DNA of 64,000 nt from Caenorhabditis elegans (Eukaryota > Nematoda > Chromadorea > Rhabditida > Rhabditidae). This document shows positions 33,734 to 47,400 of this stretch, one piece after another. The stretch is from contig NC_003284.9 of assembly GCF_000002985.6 (NCBI RefSeq), forward strand, positions 744,001 to 808,000, given 5' to 3'. A program made the translations under genes and the position numbers. Under the pieces are notes generated by a model that was not told where the DNA came from, searched no databases, and worked only from the letters and a program-made list of their open reading frames with translations. Position 1 is the stretch's first letter; each line of letters opens with the position of its first letter.

Positions 33734-36235
33734 ATGAGAGAATACGTGCTGATATTTCTAGTAGCCCCAGTTTTTGCAGCCATCTTGGGTCCATATGATA
33801 TTCCACCAGAGCTGCCACCTCTGAACGATGAAAACTTTGTAAGTTGGTTGTTGCTGATAGCTTATTATTCTGAAAAATTTTTTAAATTTTAATTTTACTG
33901 ATTTTCCAGTTTGACCGTTCCCACTCTGAATATGAAACTGTGCTCACCCCAGAAGACTTTGAGCTCGGAACTCGCATCACCGCTGCAATGGCTCACGACA
34001 ACGGCGACGACATCTGGGATTCGGATGCCATGTACAGCAAAGACAGATTTGAAGGAGATATCGCTAATGATAATGTTAGTTCTTTCCTTAAAGGATCCGA
34101 TAAAAAATTTTTGTTTCCAGCTCAATGCTTCTACTGCTGAGCTTTTTGCGAATGGTGGCTCCGGAAAGTCTGAAGACGGAAAGTGGTATAACGCTATCAA
34201 AAACCGACTTCAACTTTGGCCAGAGGGCAGAATCCCATACACGATTTCGTCTCAATACAGCTCTTACAGGTTCGTATTTCTAAGATCATAAGACGATCTT
34301 TTCAAGTGTCGCATCCGGTCAAGCCAGACAATTCTATTGGTACTTTTTTGTATTAGCAAAGAGCAAACAATCACAGAGAAAACATGAAATTTGATGCGCG
34401 CCTTTTGTGGAGTACAGTTTGAGAGATTGTCCAGAAACTTGAAAATCAAACAACAAAGATCAACAATTTATTTTTTGCAGTCGTTCTCTGATAGCTGCGT
34501 CTATGCAAGAGTATGCATCACATACTTGCATCAGATGGGTTCCAAAAGAGGCAGCTGATGTCAACTACGTCCACATCTACCCAGACAGAGGATGTTACTC
34601 GATGGTGGGAAAGATGGGTATGAACTAGAAATATATTTCTTAGCGACTAATCACAAACTGTTAAGGAGGAAAGCAATCGCTATCACTTGGTTCTGGTTGT
34701 ATTCAAAAAGGAATCATTCTTCACGAGTTGATGCACGCCGTTGGTTTTTTCCACGAACAATCCCGAACTGATCGTGACGATCATATCACAATTATGTGGA
34801 ACAATATTCAAGCAGGAATGCAGGGACAGTTCGAGAAGTACGGCCACGGGACTATTCAGTCATTGGGTACTGGTTATGATTACGGAAGTATTATGCATTA
34901 TGGAACAAAGGCTTTCTCGAGAAATGGACAACCAACTATGATTCCTAAGAAGAATGGAGCCACTATTGGACAGAGAAATGGGTTCTCAAAAGTTGACAAA
35001 TTTAAGATCAACACTCTTTATGGATGTCCAGTTGGTATGTTTACATCAATTCTCATTAACTTATTCAAGAAGTTAAATGTAACATTTTCAGAAGGAGAAA
35101 AACCAACCACCTCCGCTCCAACATCGGGACCAATCGTTATCACTGTGAAGCCAGTTGTTATAACAACCGGAAAGCCGCCAGTCATTCAAACAGTTTCCCC
35201 AGCCGTCCCATTGAAGCCAAGCGAGTGCAGAAATCTTAGAGGAGATTGTGATGACCTTGCTAAACAAGGTTCGCTGAAAATAAACTTTGAAAAAAACCTG
35301 AAAATGTGTTTTTTTTTCAGGATGGTGCATCAGAAATCCAGGTTGGATGCGTGCCAACTGCCCAATTTCATGTGGAATGTGCATTCCAACCAAGGAAACT
35401 CAGAAGCCATATGTCCAAACTACGACCCAAGCTGCGACTACAACCGCCAGACGTAATTAGACTAATTAAAAATCCACTAACCACTCACTAAGTTCATCTT
35501 GAGTTACAGCACAAAAGCCAGTCACCCAACCAATTCAACCCCTTCCACCAGTCCCGCCGCTTCCTCCAACTACCCCAGAAGATTGTGAGGATCTTCGTGT
35601 CGATTGTCTTGTATTGGTTTCTCAGAGGTACAGTTATTATTTTCAGGGGTCATCTGTGACATTTAGAAAAGAACAACACTTTTAAGTTTTCACGTAGCTA
35701 TTTTAGATACTGCAAAATTTCACAAAACTTCATGAAATCTTATTGTGCAAAGAGCTGCGGCTTCTGCTTCAAGCCACCTCCAACCGAGATTCCGGATAAC
35801 CGCCCGACTGTGGTAACCACTAGACCACTAGTCACACTTCCACCGTAAGTGTTTTCCATTTGATTTTTTAACCTTACTTCACCCTTGCCTCACAAGATTC
35901 AGACCATCTTAACTATCGTCACACATTTTTCTCATACACCCACCCACCACATATCCCTGGAATGGCTTGGTTTCATTAACACTTTCTATGATCAACCACA
36001 GGCTTTCAGAGCGGTCATCCGGTCGCGTTCTCCGGCTCCGCCCGTTTCCACCACGACCAAGGCTGCTCCAACAACCAGTACAACTAGCGCAGCTCCTTAC
36101 TCCCCAACTCCACTACCCAGCGAGTGCTCCGATCGCAAACATTTTTGCTCACACTGGAAGAGCGCTGGATTCTGTGAAGGAATCTTCATGAACTACATGA
36201 AAAAGAACTGCCCAGCATCATGTGGCCTTTGCTAA
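33734..36235 (+). CDS. nas-15: NAS-15, astacin-family zinc metalloprotease with three ShK modules
   Basis: Secreted astacin (M12A) protease. Ten exons (33734-33838, 33910-34074, 34121-34269, 34481-34617, 34666-35034, 35092-35268, 35321-35452, 35510-35627, 35707-35844, 36010-36235) give 571 residues. Residues 1-16 are a signal peptide; a propeptide runs to about 120; the catalytic domain (about 120-310) has the zinc site HELMHAVGFFHE (His205, Glu206, His209, His215) and the Met-turn YGSIMHYGT. After the catalytic domain there is no EGF or CUB domain. Instead three six-cysteine ShK (SXC) modules, beginning CRNLRGDC, CEDLRVDC and CSDRKHFC, are separated by Pro/Thr-rich linkers. The protein ends on the last Cys (SCGLC), so no anchor is visible. 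Exon 10 has two possible acceptors nine bases apart; only the second (36010) keeps frame. Confidence 0.95.
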
Positions 36236-36514
36236 ACGGTACCATTCCACAATTTCGAGTGCTTTTTCTTCTATTTATTTTTTCCAAAGCCCTTCCACCG
36301 AGTTGATACTTTTTACAACTCTTTCAAGAGTAACGTCGTTGTTGGCGTAAGATTTCCGGTTTTCATCTGTCATTTTCTCACAAAAAATTCATGATTTTAT
36401 TATATTATATTTTTGTCCACCATATGCACATATTTTATTTATATTATTATTTATTTATACATTTTTGACGAACGTTTCGTTAGTTACTGAATCGACAATG
36501 CCGGTAAAAGATTC

Positions 36515-36520
36515 AATAAA
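36515..36520 (+). terminator. nas-15 polyadenylation signal
   Basis: AATAAA 280 bases after the stop. Between here and 36972 lie only AT-rich bases shared with the end of the convergent gene; nothing else is seen. Confidence 0.65.
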
Positions 36521-36972
36521 ATATGATTTATGAGAAATTGTTAAAATTGAGACAAAAAAAATCAAATGATTGTAAGAGAACTCTGACATAAAAACATGTT
36601 TTTGGAGACAGAATGCTAATAAGTAAGCAATTTTTTTTTCTTGTTAAGTTCAAATAAGTAAGTTTAATACAAAATGTTTGAAGAGAAAAAAAACATTTAA
36701 GTGTGAACATTTTATGTTGGCAAAGATATGACCTGGGAATGCAAAAAGGAAACAAGGAATTAGACAGATCTTTAGTAATTTTGTGACAACGAGAAACTAG
36801 ATCAAAGTAGTAATTTTGAGGTGCACTCCTAAAAACAAAGGCCTGAAAAAAAAAACTATAATCGGATTTTTGCAAACGAAACAAATTTTTCTAATATAAT
36901 ATAATAGCTGTATTTTGAACCAAAAGAGCTTGTGAAGAATTTAAAAAATTAATGAAAAAATGGACTGGTTAT

Positions 36973-39900
36973 TCAAGCTAAAAGAAAAATATATAAAGAG
37001 AAGTTCATTAGAATAAACTGGTATATCTTGGGGAATATCTCTGAAAATGTGAAGTTTTTCAGCTGAAATTAAACAAAAGTTTACCTTTGCAGTTTTCCAT
37101 GACACACATGTATGTGGGGGTAAGGGTTGTTCGTATTCCTGAAAGTTACATTATTTTTTATTCCAGTCCAATCAACAAAAAAAAAACCAAACTAACCGTT
37201 TCCCAACAGTTTGTGTAAATACCATTTGTATCAGGAACTTCTAAAATGGCATTGTCATCTCTTCCCCCTCTTTGGTTGATTTCCGTCCAACGTCTTCGTT
37301 CGTTTTGCAATGCTCTTTTTTCGACAGATGGCATAGTGTCCCTGCCCTGAAAGCGTACGATCTTATCACTGGTTTATGTTTATCAAAGTCACATCTGCCT
37401 GATTAACAATAGCATTTCTAGTTAGATGATACCCAGCTTTTCCAAAATATCGATTATGGTAATTATCTCTGGCTCCATTTGCACCGTCACCATTCTGATT
37501 GTCAACTCTCCAATAAACATTTGAAAATCTTGTGGAGATCTGGAGAAATTACTTAAACGGACTACTACACCAATTCTGTTTGGAGTATAATCTCACCTCC
37601 TTAGCAGCAGGGCTACTGACAGATGCTGTAAGATAATCGGAATTTTCCGATTCTGATGCTTCTGGTATGGCGGTTGAAGCAAAATCAGAGGAGTAGGAGT
37701 CGGATACGACAAAACATCGATCCCTTTCGTAATCTTCGTCTTGTTGTCGGAGGTAAACATTTTCATAACTATCAGCATGCAACTGGAAAAAGAGTTTTTA
37801 AAGTTTAAAACTAGTTTGATATTAATGGTATCTTAACTTTCACATCTACGAATTAAAAAAACATTATTTTAACAGTCAAAGTATTGATTATTAGTTGTTC
37901 AGAATTTTTTTTTTTTGATAATGCTATTTCAAGCTGAATAGACTACCAAGCTTATGGTTGACATACGAAACTAAACTTTATCTTGCATATAATTTCTGAA
38001 ACTAATATCCCAGTTGTTCTAGATTTATCAAAAAAAAAAGTTTCAAAGTATTCTTGCCAACATGTGTAACTGGGAAGTTAGGAAAATTTTCCGAATTTGC
38101 CGAGAGCGGCAAACATCAAAACTGGACTGGCCAGGTTTGCCGATTTTGCCAAATAAAATAAAGTGTCGTCCACAGTCAGTTATTTCATTTCGAAAATAAA
38201 ATAATTTGCATAAATTTGTTCACAGAAATCCACCCACACACTATGAAAAATCAAACATTTTTATTTCATTTCGCCATGTTTGAATTCTAAAAAATATCGC
38301 GATTTAGCGAGTTTTTCGACCACTAAGACCTTATCTCATAATTTTGTGATTTTCAATTCCAACTGGAACAACCTAGTTGCTACAAAATTATCAAATTACA
38401 CAGTACCTGCACAGCAATAATTGGTGGATTTACGTTGTTTGAATCTTCATATTCAACCTCTTCATCATCATCATACTCGTCCTCCTCAATTACAATTCTA
38501 ACTTCTCTTCTTTCAACGGCCAATCTCCTTTCTTCTTTTTGTCTATTCTCATCATTTTCAAAATAAGTTGGGCTTGTGAAAAAATAATTCCGTACTTGGC
38601 GTTGTTCCTTTAAAAAATGTTTTTAGCAGGTAAGCGAAAATAGAACGCATATGATTCTTGCAGGATGTGCATTTTCAACAAAACTAAAAATGAAACGTAA
38701 TGAGGATACATTATTGGCAGATATTTATTGACTACAAAATCATTGACTTTTTTCATAGCCTTTTTGCGCTCATTGCCTACCGATCGCTCATTCCCATTTC
38801 CTACCCTCTGTTCACTACATACTCTTTTTTCATCAATCATTGGGTAGGTATTATGAAAGTATTTTAAGTCTAATATTGTATTTGGCGGCGAAATCAAAGC
38901 TGCACCAACTACGCTGATGTACTAACTATCAACCAACATAGTTGGTACATTGTCAATGTTGCCATCTCCAATCTTGATGCCGTTTTGGTCGGAAGGAGTC
39001 TTGCCATTTATTGCTTGGACGTGACGGAGGTTTACGGGGTAAACGGGGTAAACTAACTAAACAATTTTTGATTTTTCCCCACAACGGAACATGCGATTTT
39101 TTTTCTTCTGCATTTGATAGGATTGTTAACTTCAAAACTGCGTGAATTTAAGTTTTTTCTTAAAAACCTCTTGACATTCACAATCATTTGAAAAATGTGT
39201 TTTTTTCACAAAACTGTACTCTACTGCTTAATACTATTTCTCAAAACTACTTTAAAACAACTTGAAAAAACTGTTTTTTTCCTATATTTTTACCTCTGAA
39301 TACGTCATCAATTCAGATCCCATAGATGCCAATTGGAAGTAACTCTCAAACGACAATAGGTGTGACTTTTCTGATGTTTCTACACTTTCTGGCGTCGATG
39401 GTTCGGGTGTTGCTGGTAGGACACGCCGAGGTCTTCTCTGATCACCACTACCACATAAAATCCACCTCTGGTACAAGTTACAGGTGTTAACTACAGCTTC
39501 TTCATCTTCTCCAGAATCGATTTCCGAAGACACATCTGACTGTAAGAAGGAAGCAGTTTGAAAGGTTTTAAAGTATTCTCACAACTTCTTCACTCCAGTG
39601 TAACGACGGTTCCTTGCTGTTTGCGTTCTCTGATAGGGAAAGTTTACAGAAATATGTAGGTTCAATGGCAAACTGAAATTGATAACCAGGATATAATGCT
39701 GAATGGGTCGAAATGGGTCGATTCGTGCGAAATCAACAGGATTTAACACTAAAATTTCAGATGCAAGTTTTAAGACATTGAGACCGAGATGGCAGAATTA
39801 AATGTTGGTTTCAGGTAGACAGTAACATCATCTTTCGATTGGTATACTTTTTGCTTCATATTTCCACCATATTTTTACGGGGTTCCCTAGTTAGGTCGTA

Positions 39901-41111
39901 TCATTAAAGTTAAAATATTCAAAGAGCTATCAGCTAACTAAAAAATGTTTCGTATTTTTGATCCTTGCTCGAAAATTTCTAACCAAAATTGCTAACATCC
40001 CAGTCTTTTTTAATTGAAATTTTTGATTAATGAAATTATCACAGAGAATTTTATTGACTAGCAAATTAAGAATCAACCTTTTCTTTCTTAAAACGTGAAT
40101 CTTTCGCACGTTCCTAATACATGTTTTCGGCGTGAACTAAACAGTTTCAATCTGCAATCCAACTCACATATGAAGCACTGTTTGCTAGAAGTATATGCCC
40201 TGAAGTAGTGTGATCCGTGCTACCGTAGCTCATGAACTGACGATATAAATCTATACAACCGGGTCGTTGGCATGCGCTTTGATTTCTCAATGAGCTTGGA
40301 CAGTTCACGTTGTATAATGAACTGGTGCGTATGATTTTCTCTGAAACTTTTCAAATTCAGCTTTAGGGATTTGCTTGCTCTTACTTTTGATAGACTCGTC
40401 AGACGATGAAGCCAATGAATCGTCATCTTGATCGATATCGATCGAGACTGATCTACTGACACGCCAACGAATGTAAATATATTCAAATATGCTCAGAAAC
40501 AGCATAACTAGGCGAGTCGTCTGAAAAGTAATATATGAAGCTTGAGACCAGAAGTCAAATTGGCGGCATTGTCTTATTATTACACAATTTATGGAAGTAC
40601 TATATGAAAACTCAAGTTTTGAACATTTTGGTGGCTCACCTAAAATCAAGTCACCTGATCGTATGCTATTTGATACATATAAGAACTTCCTTATCTATGA
40701 ATAAGCCAACTTTCTTCAAACTTCAAATTAAATGCATACCTCTGACTCTAAATACACGCGTATTTGGTTTTCTGATATAGCGGAATTAACTAACCGAAAA
40801 ATCAATTAATTATGCGAAACATTAACGTTTCAATTTGTATGTACAATAATACTCAGTTTGATATTAATTTGAAGTTGCTTGTTTGGTCAGTAGTTAGTAG
40901 GGAAACTCATAACTTACTTTGAAGAACTCCCAAGCCCTGCGAAACCATTTCATTGCAACGTGCACAACAAGACTGATGCTTAGAAATGTTATATATGTGC
41001 AACCTACACAATTAAACAATGACTCAATTTGATTGAGATGTACACCCCGATTTCTATCGAGGACGTCCAATAAAAAAGCCAGAACGGAACCCGAAAAAGA
41101 CGACTTGACAC
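36973..41111 (-). CDS. Unrecognised membrane protein with long acidic tail (5' end unresolved)
   Basis: I do not recognise the family. Eleven exons join in frame: 41111-40918, 40520-40385, 40340-40168, 39672-39583, 39539-39294, 38607-38407, 37782-37597, 37539 to 37393 or 37408, 37346-37197, 37138-37085, 37062-36973, giving about 555 residues. The first two exons encode two probable membrane helices (CTYITFLSISLVVHVAMKWF and LVMLFLSIFEYIYI) with basic flanks. The rest is hydrophilic and rich in Ser, Glu and Asp (SIDIDQDDDS, EEDEYDDDEEVEYED). The last exon is hydrophobic again (FILMNFSLYIFLLA, then TGA). The first exon listed begins with the last two bases of a codon, so at least one 5' exon is missing. 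Candidates are an ATG at 42338 with a GTAATA donor, or an ATG at 42240. The donor of exon 8 is ambiguous. Confidence 0.75.
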
Positions 41112-44100
41112 CTGAAATTAAAATCTGCCTCCGATGCAGAAACTGATGTAAAAATGAGATCCAATAAAACTGGTGGGTGCGCTAGAACAAGGTATCCTGT
41201 TTCTTATATTTCTTGATAAATGAAATTGAAAGTGGATGGGATGTATTTCCATTACAGTAAGCATGCCATTCAAGACATTTTTTCAAATACATCGCTTTCA
41301 TAAAGATAGAATAAATCTTTCTAGCATGTCAATGTAGAAAAGTAGCAATCAGATTAGATTATATAATATTTTGAAAAGTCAATTCTACGGCTTCGATTTT
41401 TTCTTTAAAAAAAGGGCAAAAGTCTATGGCGTCGTGGGCTACGAGACAATACAACTTATTTTTGCCAGAAACACCTCTAATTCTAGAAAATTTCACTTTG
41501 AACGTTAATGACGCACAGTGTCATCTTGTGAAAGGGAGACATTCTCCCTTTGCCTATTTCCTAGTGGGTTGTGGTGTTCACCGGCGTAGAAAAGTGTAGG
41601 CTTTAGATTTAATGCCGCTTCCATCATATTTTAAACTAGTCACTTATAAACCTTGAGGAAAAATTAACCTATCGAATTAAAAAAGTAAAAAATTTCAGAT
41701 GATTCTTTTTATTGCAACTTGAGATTTTAAACAATTCATTTGTGCATATTATTTTTTGGAAGCATTTGATTTATCATATCAAAAATAGTTAGCCTTGTTC
41801 TATAATTTTTTATTAGATCCGATATTTTAAAATAACTACCACTTTGCACACTAATCTACATCCCAAAGCTAGTACATTCAATATTGTACCTCCTCCTCTT
41901 TATGAATAAAACACGGCTGCCAACAAAAAGTGTACGGTGTTGCGTTAAATTAAACACACGTTTTTGACATCCATATTTGTGCTCAAGGTTTCCCTTGATT
42001 GATGATTAATTGTGTAAGGAAATTGGGTTTATTCAGAAGGGTGAGGGTTTGCATGGAAGAAACAAAAGGAAATTGACAGCCCTTGTGGTAATAACATATC
42101 ATAAAGATACATAGAATAAAAACCAGCGATACTAAGAAAAACAAACGTGAACTGTGCATCAGTGGAAAATGTTTCAGAAGTATTGTGTAAATTACTTTTT
42201 TACCGGATAAATCCGTTCTTTGGCTAGTTGGTGGGATCATAAATTTTCAAGTTTTTCGATTTCTTACTGGATCATGGCGTGATGATGTTTTCAGTCGCCT
42301 CTCATGTGGTTATTACTTTTCGCAACAAATTCGTCCATCGCATCAAATCGGAAAATTGTTAAGTTTGAATGAAAACACATTTCACAGGTAGTTTCTCTGT
42401 AATACCTTTTTATATGGTACAATAAAACAGTAGCAGAAAATCACTACAAAAATGAATGATCAAATGTAAAAAAAATAAAAGTGTCCAGAATATGCAACGA
42501 AAGATGTTCATTTAACTAAAACTAACAGTTAGTTTGGCAGTTAGTTTCATTTCAATTAATATATTAGAACCAGCCATCGCAAGAATTGAAAATTAACCTG
42601 AATAATTAAGCACTATTTTGATTCAAGTCTAGATCCAACTTTAAGAAAACTGGATAGGCACATTTTATTAACTCACTGAGTTTGCTGGAACAACTCTGGA
42701 TTTTGTCTTTTTTTTTGAGAGGAAGCAAATTTATTGTTGTTGTTAGGAGATTTTATCAATGATTCTGAAAAATAGCGGTTTCAATGCCGAGAGCCAAATT
42801 GTAACCAATTTGATATAACATAAAAATTGGAAAATGTATTGTACATTGATACACAATTATGAGTCTCACTATTTCATGCAACTCCACAAAACTTTTTATT
42901 TTAAGTGTTTTGAACGCTTCTTCAGCTCGATTTATCTAACATGGGTTTTCTTTTTGGTAATGTAGAAATGAATCTCAATTTATTTTCAAACTTTGTAAAT
43001 CCTCTAGAATGTTTACGGAGCTGTACCAGGTACCAGGTAAGCTACCTTAAAAAACTTGATTTCTGGTGTCCCAGTTCGCGACAGCCATTTGCCAGCTTTC
43101 TGCAGAACCTTGGAATTTTTATATGTAAAATTCAACTCTCACTTTAAATCTTGTCGCAATTGGCTGCACTTTAATATAGCTTAAAGGTGAAGTGCGACCA
43201 ATGGGGAAATAATTATAATTACTCATTTGATGCTAAAATTACTAATGATCAGAAAGCAAAAACAATTTTTTCGACATTCATTCAAAATTTGGGAAAACTG
43301 AGTTTTTGCTGCTTTTTAACTCGACATAAAACATTTTCGATAAGTTTTGAAAAGTTTAATTGTGATATTTATTATTTTAGTACCATATGAACTGTTTTTT
43401 AAAATAATTTTACTGGCCGTACTCTACCTTAAAATTGTTTCGCTTGTATTAATAATAGATTTGATATTTTTAAGAGATTTATTAAAATCCAGCCCGATAT
43501 AATTAGTTGTAAACTGAGTTTTCACTGCGTTCAAATTTTGTAAAATATGTGAAGCAAATTTCGACACACTGTAGGAAAAATACGCGCAAGTTGTTTACAA
43601 AGTTTTTGTTGTACCTGTGAGCCGAACTTCACACTTCGTTAAAAAAATTGTGATCGTATTTTCCATATAATACATATTATCGTAAAAAATACAATCGCGA
43701 ATTTTTCCCAAAAACTGAATTTTGATCTACCTGTAGGAAAAGAAAAGCCGGAAAAACAAACAACAAGGCCACCAAATTTGTATATTAATATAGTTTTTGT
43801 TGAGACTATTTTTTAAATTAAATTTTGCGAAAATTTTGTTAAAAACTTCCCTATTTCCTAGTCTTTGAACTGGCTCCCGAAAATCCAGCATTATTTTTCT
43901 TGCCTTCATTAATCATATTCGATGTGATACCTGACTAATTATATTTTGCTATACGGCGATAATAATAGAGTCTACTCTCACCCTCCCATTATCTAGTCAC
44001 ACAGATACATTTCGAATTGATTAAAATTCGAGAATCATTCCCAAAAGAGTATCAAGAAACCATAGCAACTGCGATGATGCACAGCACCCATCTCTTCCTT

Positions 44101-44352
44101 TTTACAAATGTATTCATTCGTAGACAGCTTCGTGTGCTGTGTGTTCTTTCCGAATCGATACCCGGGCTAAAAAGTCTCCGACGTCTGCGTTTCTTCTTCT
44201 GACATTGTGTATATCTCTCTTTTGGGCGTCTGCGTTTCTTTTTGAAAGCGAAGCATTGTGCCGTTTTCTTTTTTTCGATATTATTCTACGTGTCATGGTT
44301 TTGATTTTTCTTTAGAATAGAGCTATAATGTATTTATTTATTATTTTTTCAG
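41112..44352. other. Divergent intergenic region
   Basis: It separates the acidic-tail membrane protein gene from the large AT-hook gene, and presumably holds both promoters and the missing first exon(s) of the former. It contains a foldback repeat (43183-43433) and a direct repeat of GTCTGCGTTTCTT (44180 and 44228). A hydrophobic minus-strand ORF at 41983-42240 (VSLVFILCIFMICYY) could be a signal-anchor exon, but I could not splice it in frame. Confidence 0.4.
43183..43433. repeat. Foldback repeat, CCAAAATGACC family, copy 2
   Basis: The left arm starts AAGGTGAAGTGCGACCAATG and continues to GATGCTAAAATTACTAAT. The right arm, read in reverse complement, starts AAGGTAGAGTACGGCCAGTA and continues to GGTACTAAAATAATAAAT. 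The arms are diverged but collinear, and similar to 17203-17650 and 54655-54930. Confidence 0.6.
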
Positions 44353-44410
44353 GTGAAAACCAAACCGAAAAAAAATCGAAAAATCAACGCTAGTTTTCAC
44401 AAAAACCGCG

Positions 44411-47400
44411 ATGAGTAAGTAATTTTATTAAAACTTTTAATTTAATTTGAAAAAAAAAACGCAGCTTTTCAAATGTTTCAGACGCTGACGATGAAATACT
44501 CCGGAGAGAGTTTGGGCAGCCGGGACGAAGTATGGCAAGCGTGTTTCCATATGGTGGACAGCCGGTTCATGGAGTTTCACTTGCGCACCACTTCACTTGT
44601 AGGTTTTTAAATTTTAAATTAATCAAGAGAAATGCAAAAAAAAAGTGTCTTTAAAAAACTTGTTATTTTTATAATACAGCTGGTTTTATTGGAAATAAAA
44701 ACAACTGAATTCAAGAATTTTGGTTTTTTTTCTAATTTTCAAAGTTTTCGGTTTGAAAGGCTATTGCAAAGAATACAAGTTTTTCTGAACTTCGAGCTAC
44801 TACAAAATGCGAAATTTTACAAGAACTATCGCATTTTTCCTCAAATCTTTTCACTTTCCTGTGGTAGAGTAGACTAGTAAAATTGTTTGTAAAAAAGGTT
44901 GCGGAGCAATTGCAGTAGTTTTTTTTAGTTTAAAAACAACCATGAACCTAATAATTTTATAACATAATAAACTGTTTGTTATGTATCCTTTTAAATAAAC
45001 ATATTTAAAAAATAAGGCTAAAAAATTGCATTTTGCCAAACCTGAAAATTCTTTGAAAAATCTCTTTGGACGAAAATGTTTCTAATGACGCTATTTATGC
45101 TCCTGGCTCCGAATTTTGATGTGAAAAAATTCAGAAAAAAAATTTCCTTTGTTTTATATTAAATTATTAAAGTCCGAAAATTTATTGGTTACCTGATGTT
45201 TTATTTTCAAACGACAGAATTTGCCGCCAGAAACGCCACCCGCCGAAATTCGTCTGAAAACAGAGTATTTATCTCACAGAATTATGGAATTACCGTAAAT
45301 CCACATCTGCTGTGGCACTGTTTTTATGATTGTGGCGCCTCTAGCGGCAAATTTCATTGTTTGAAAAAAAAACACTATGTGGCCAATGAATGTTCTTATT
45401 TTAATTTGATTAATATAAATTAAAGGATTTTCTTGTTGAATTTTTTTATATCGATATCCGGAATTAGGAGCATAATTAGCGTTTGTAGAAAAATGTTATC
45501 CGAATCTTTTTCCTACTCAAATTTTCTTACTTAAATGATGTTTAGTTATAAAAAACAAGATAATCCTCTATTTCCAGAAATTTCACTTGAAAATTTGAAA
45601 AATCATTTTATTTCATTAATTTTTAAAAATAACAAACATTTTCACGCATGCGCACAATATTTTTCAGAACTTTCAAGCAGTAAATCTTGATATTCCAGCT
45701 CGTATATTGGAACCTCCAGTACCTTTAAATGGGTGCATAAGAGCCACTCCAATCCTCAACCAACGCTTTGGACCACACTACAACCGAAGATTTACCCAAC
45801 CAAATGGCGCACCTTATCCACTAAGACCCCATTCTGACACGAGAAACGCCCACCGTGTATATCCAATTCCAGTTGAACCACCCCAGAGAGTTCATTCAAT
45901 TCCGCCAGTCTATCATCGGCAAAAAAGATCATACGCTAGTAGTGTTCAGCAACAGAAGCCACCACCAGTTCCTATAAAGCAACAAGTACCAGTACCATCA
46001 GTCCCTGTAATAGAGTCAATAGAGCAAATCCCTCTTCCACGGCCACAACGAGAACCCTTAATTCCTGAATCAAACCCAGCAGCATGGCAGGATGTGCATT
46101 CCAAAAGGGAGGAGAAAATAACAAATCAATTAATGGCGAAATCTATGGAACTCGACGAGTTCAAGAAAAAGTTCCCAGATGGAACGTCTATAAAGGAAAT
46201 TCTGACTTCTGGATGGTACAAGGACAAGCTGACGGGACGCTTAATACAAGGCAAGGATCCTAATATGAATGTGAGTTTGCAAAAGTAACAAGTATAAAAA
46301 TTCAGAAACTAATATTGTTATTGTTTTACGTGATGTCAGAGTGTCCCATTTCGGTTTTATCCACGTAGACCTGCAAAACGTGCGGAAGTTGAGACGCAGA
46401 GTTCTCAACTGATTTTCCATAATTAAGAACTTGTTAATGTCGCATTTTTGGGCAAAAAATTCCATCATTTTTTTTTAATCAAACCGTGATGGGACAACCT
46501 GACAGCACGTGTTGTTTCAGGAAACCCCATCGGAGCAGCCATCTGACAAGCAAGTAACTGAGACAGATTTGGACAGGGCCATGCGTCTGGTGAATTGTAG
46601 GAGTCATTGGAAGGTTGGTTCATTTTTTCTGATTTTTCTTTCCTTCTTTGTTTCAACTTGACATGTTCTGTTGGAAAGCCTTTTTTTTGCGTGTTTACAT
46701 TTTACATTGCATGGGCAATCGCGCTCTAATGCTCATATTCAAACAAACATTGAACAATAAAAAAGGAAACAGGACGGTTTCCATGAGTTTGCTGAACGTT
46801 AAGCATGCACAATAATGCATTATGAAAATGCTATCAGTTTCAGAACAGTCGAGGCCATCAGCCCATCCGACCTGCGCAGCCAAACATTCATCCGATGTCT
46901 CAAAACTACTCTGGACCACGAAATGCACATCAGCATAATTTACTGCCTGTTAAAGTGAGTTGGTTCAAAATTTAATTTTTTCAAGTTTGAAATGCCACAA
47001 TCTCAATATTTGCAGATTCAACAAATTCAGTCTCACTTTGTTCAAAATAATTTACCAAGTCCAGCACGAGGGGCTCAGGTCTCCAATGCTTTACCCTCTA
47101 CATCTTCTTCGGAATCTTCTAAACTTACTGATGATATAAAACAAGAGCAAGCAATGATTTCAAAATCCAGCTTGGAACATCCGCGCCAACAATCGACCAG
47201 AGAATTCCTTATGCAAAACCAAATGGGCCAGAAAGCGCGTTCTCTTTGGAATCAAAAAACTTCCGGTCATTTTTCTGAAGAACCAACACCGCGACATCCT
47301 GTGACCCGTGTGAGCAAGTATGCCATGGCAGAATTTACAAGACATACACCAACAGGTAAAACTTCGACAAATTCTGAATTTATCAAACTGAGATAATACA

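Noticed and set aside
41983..42240. Hydrophobic - strand ORF upstream of the acidic-tail membrane protein gene
   Set aside because: Attractive as a signal-anchor exon, but no donor in it joins the first mapped exon in the required phase without losing the hydrophobic part.
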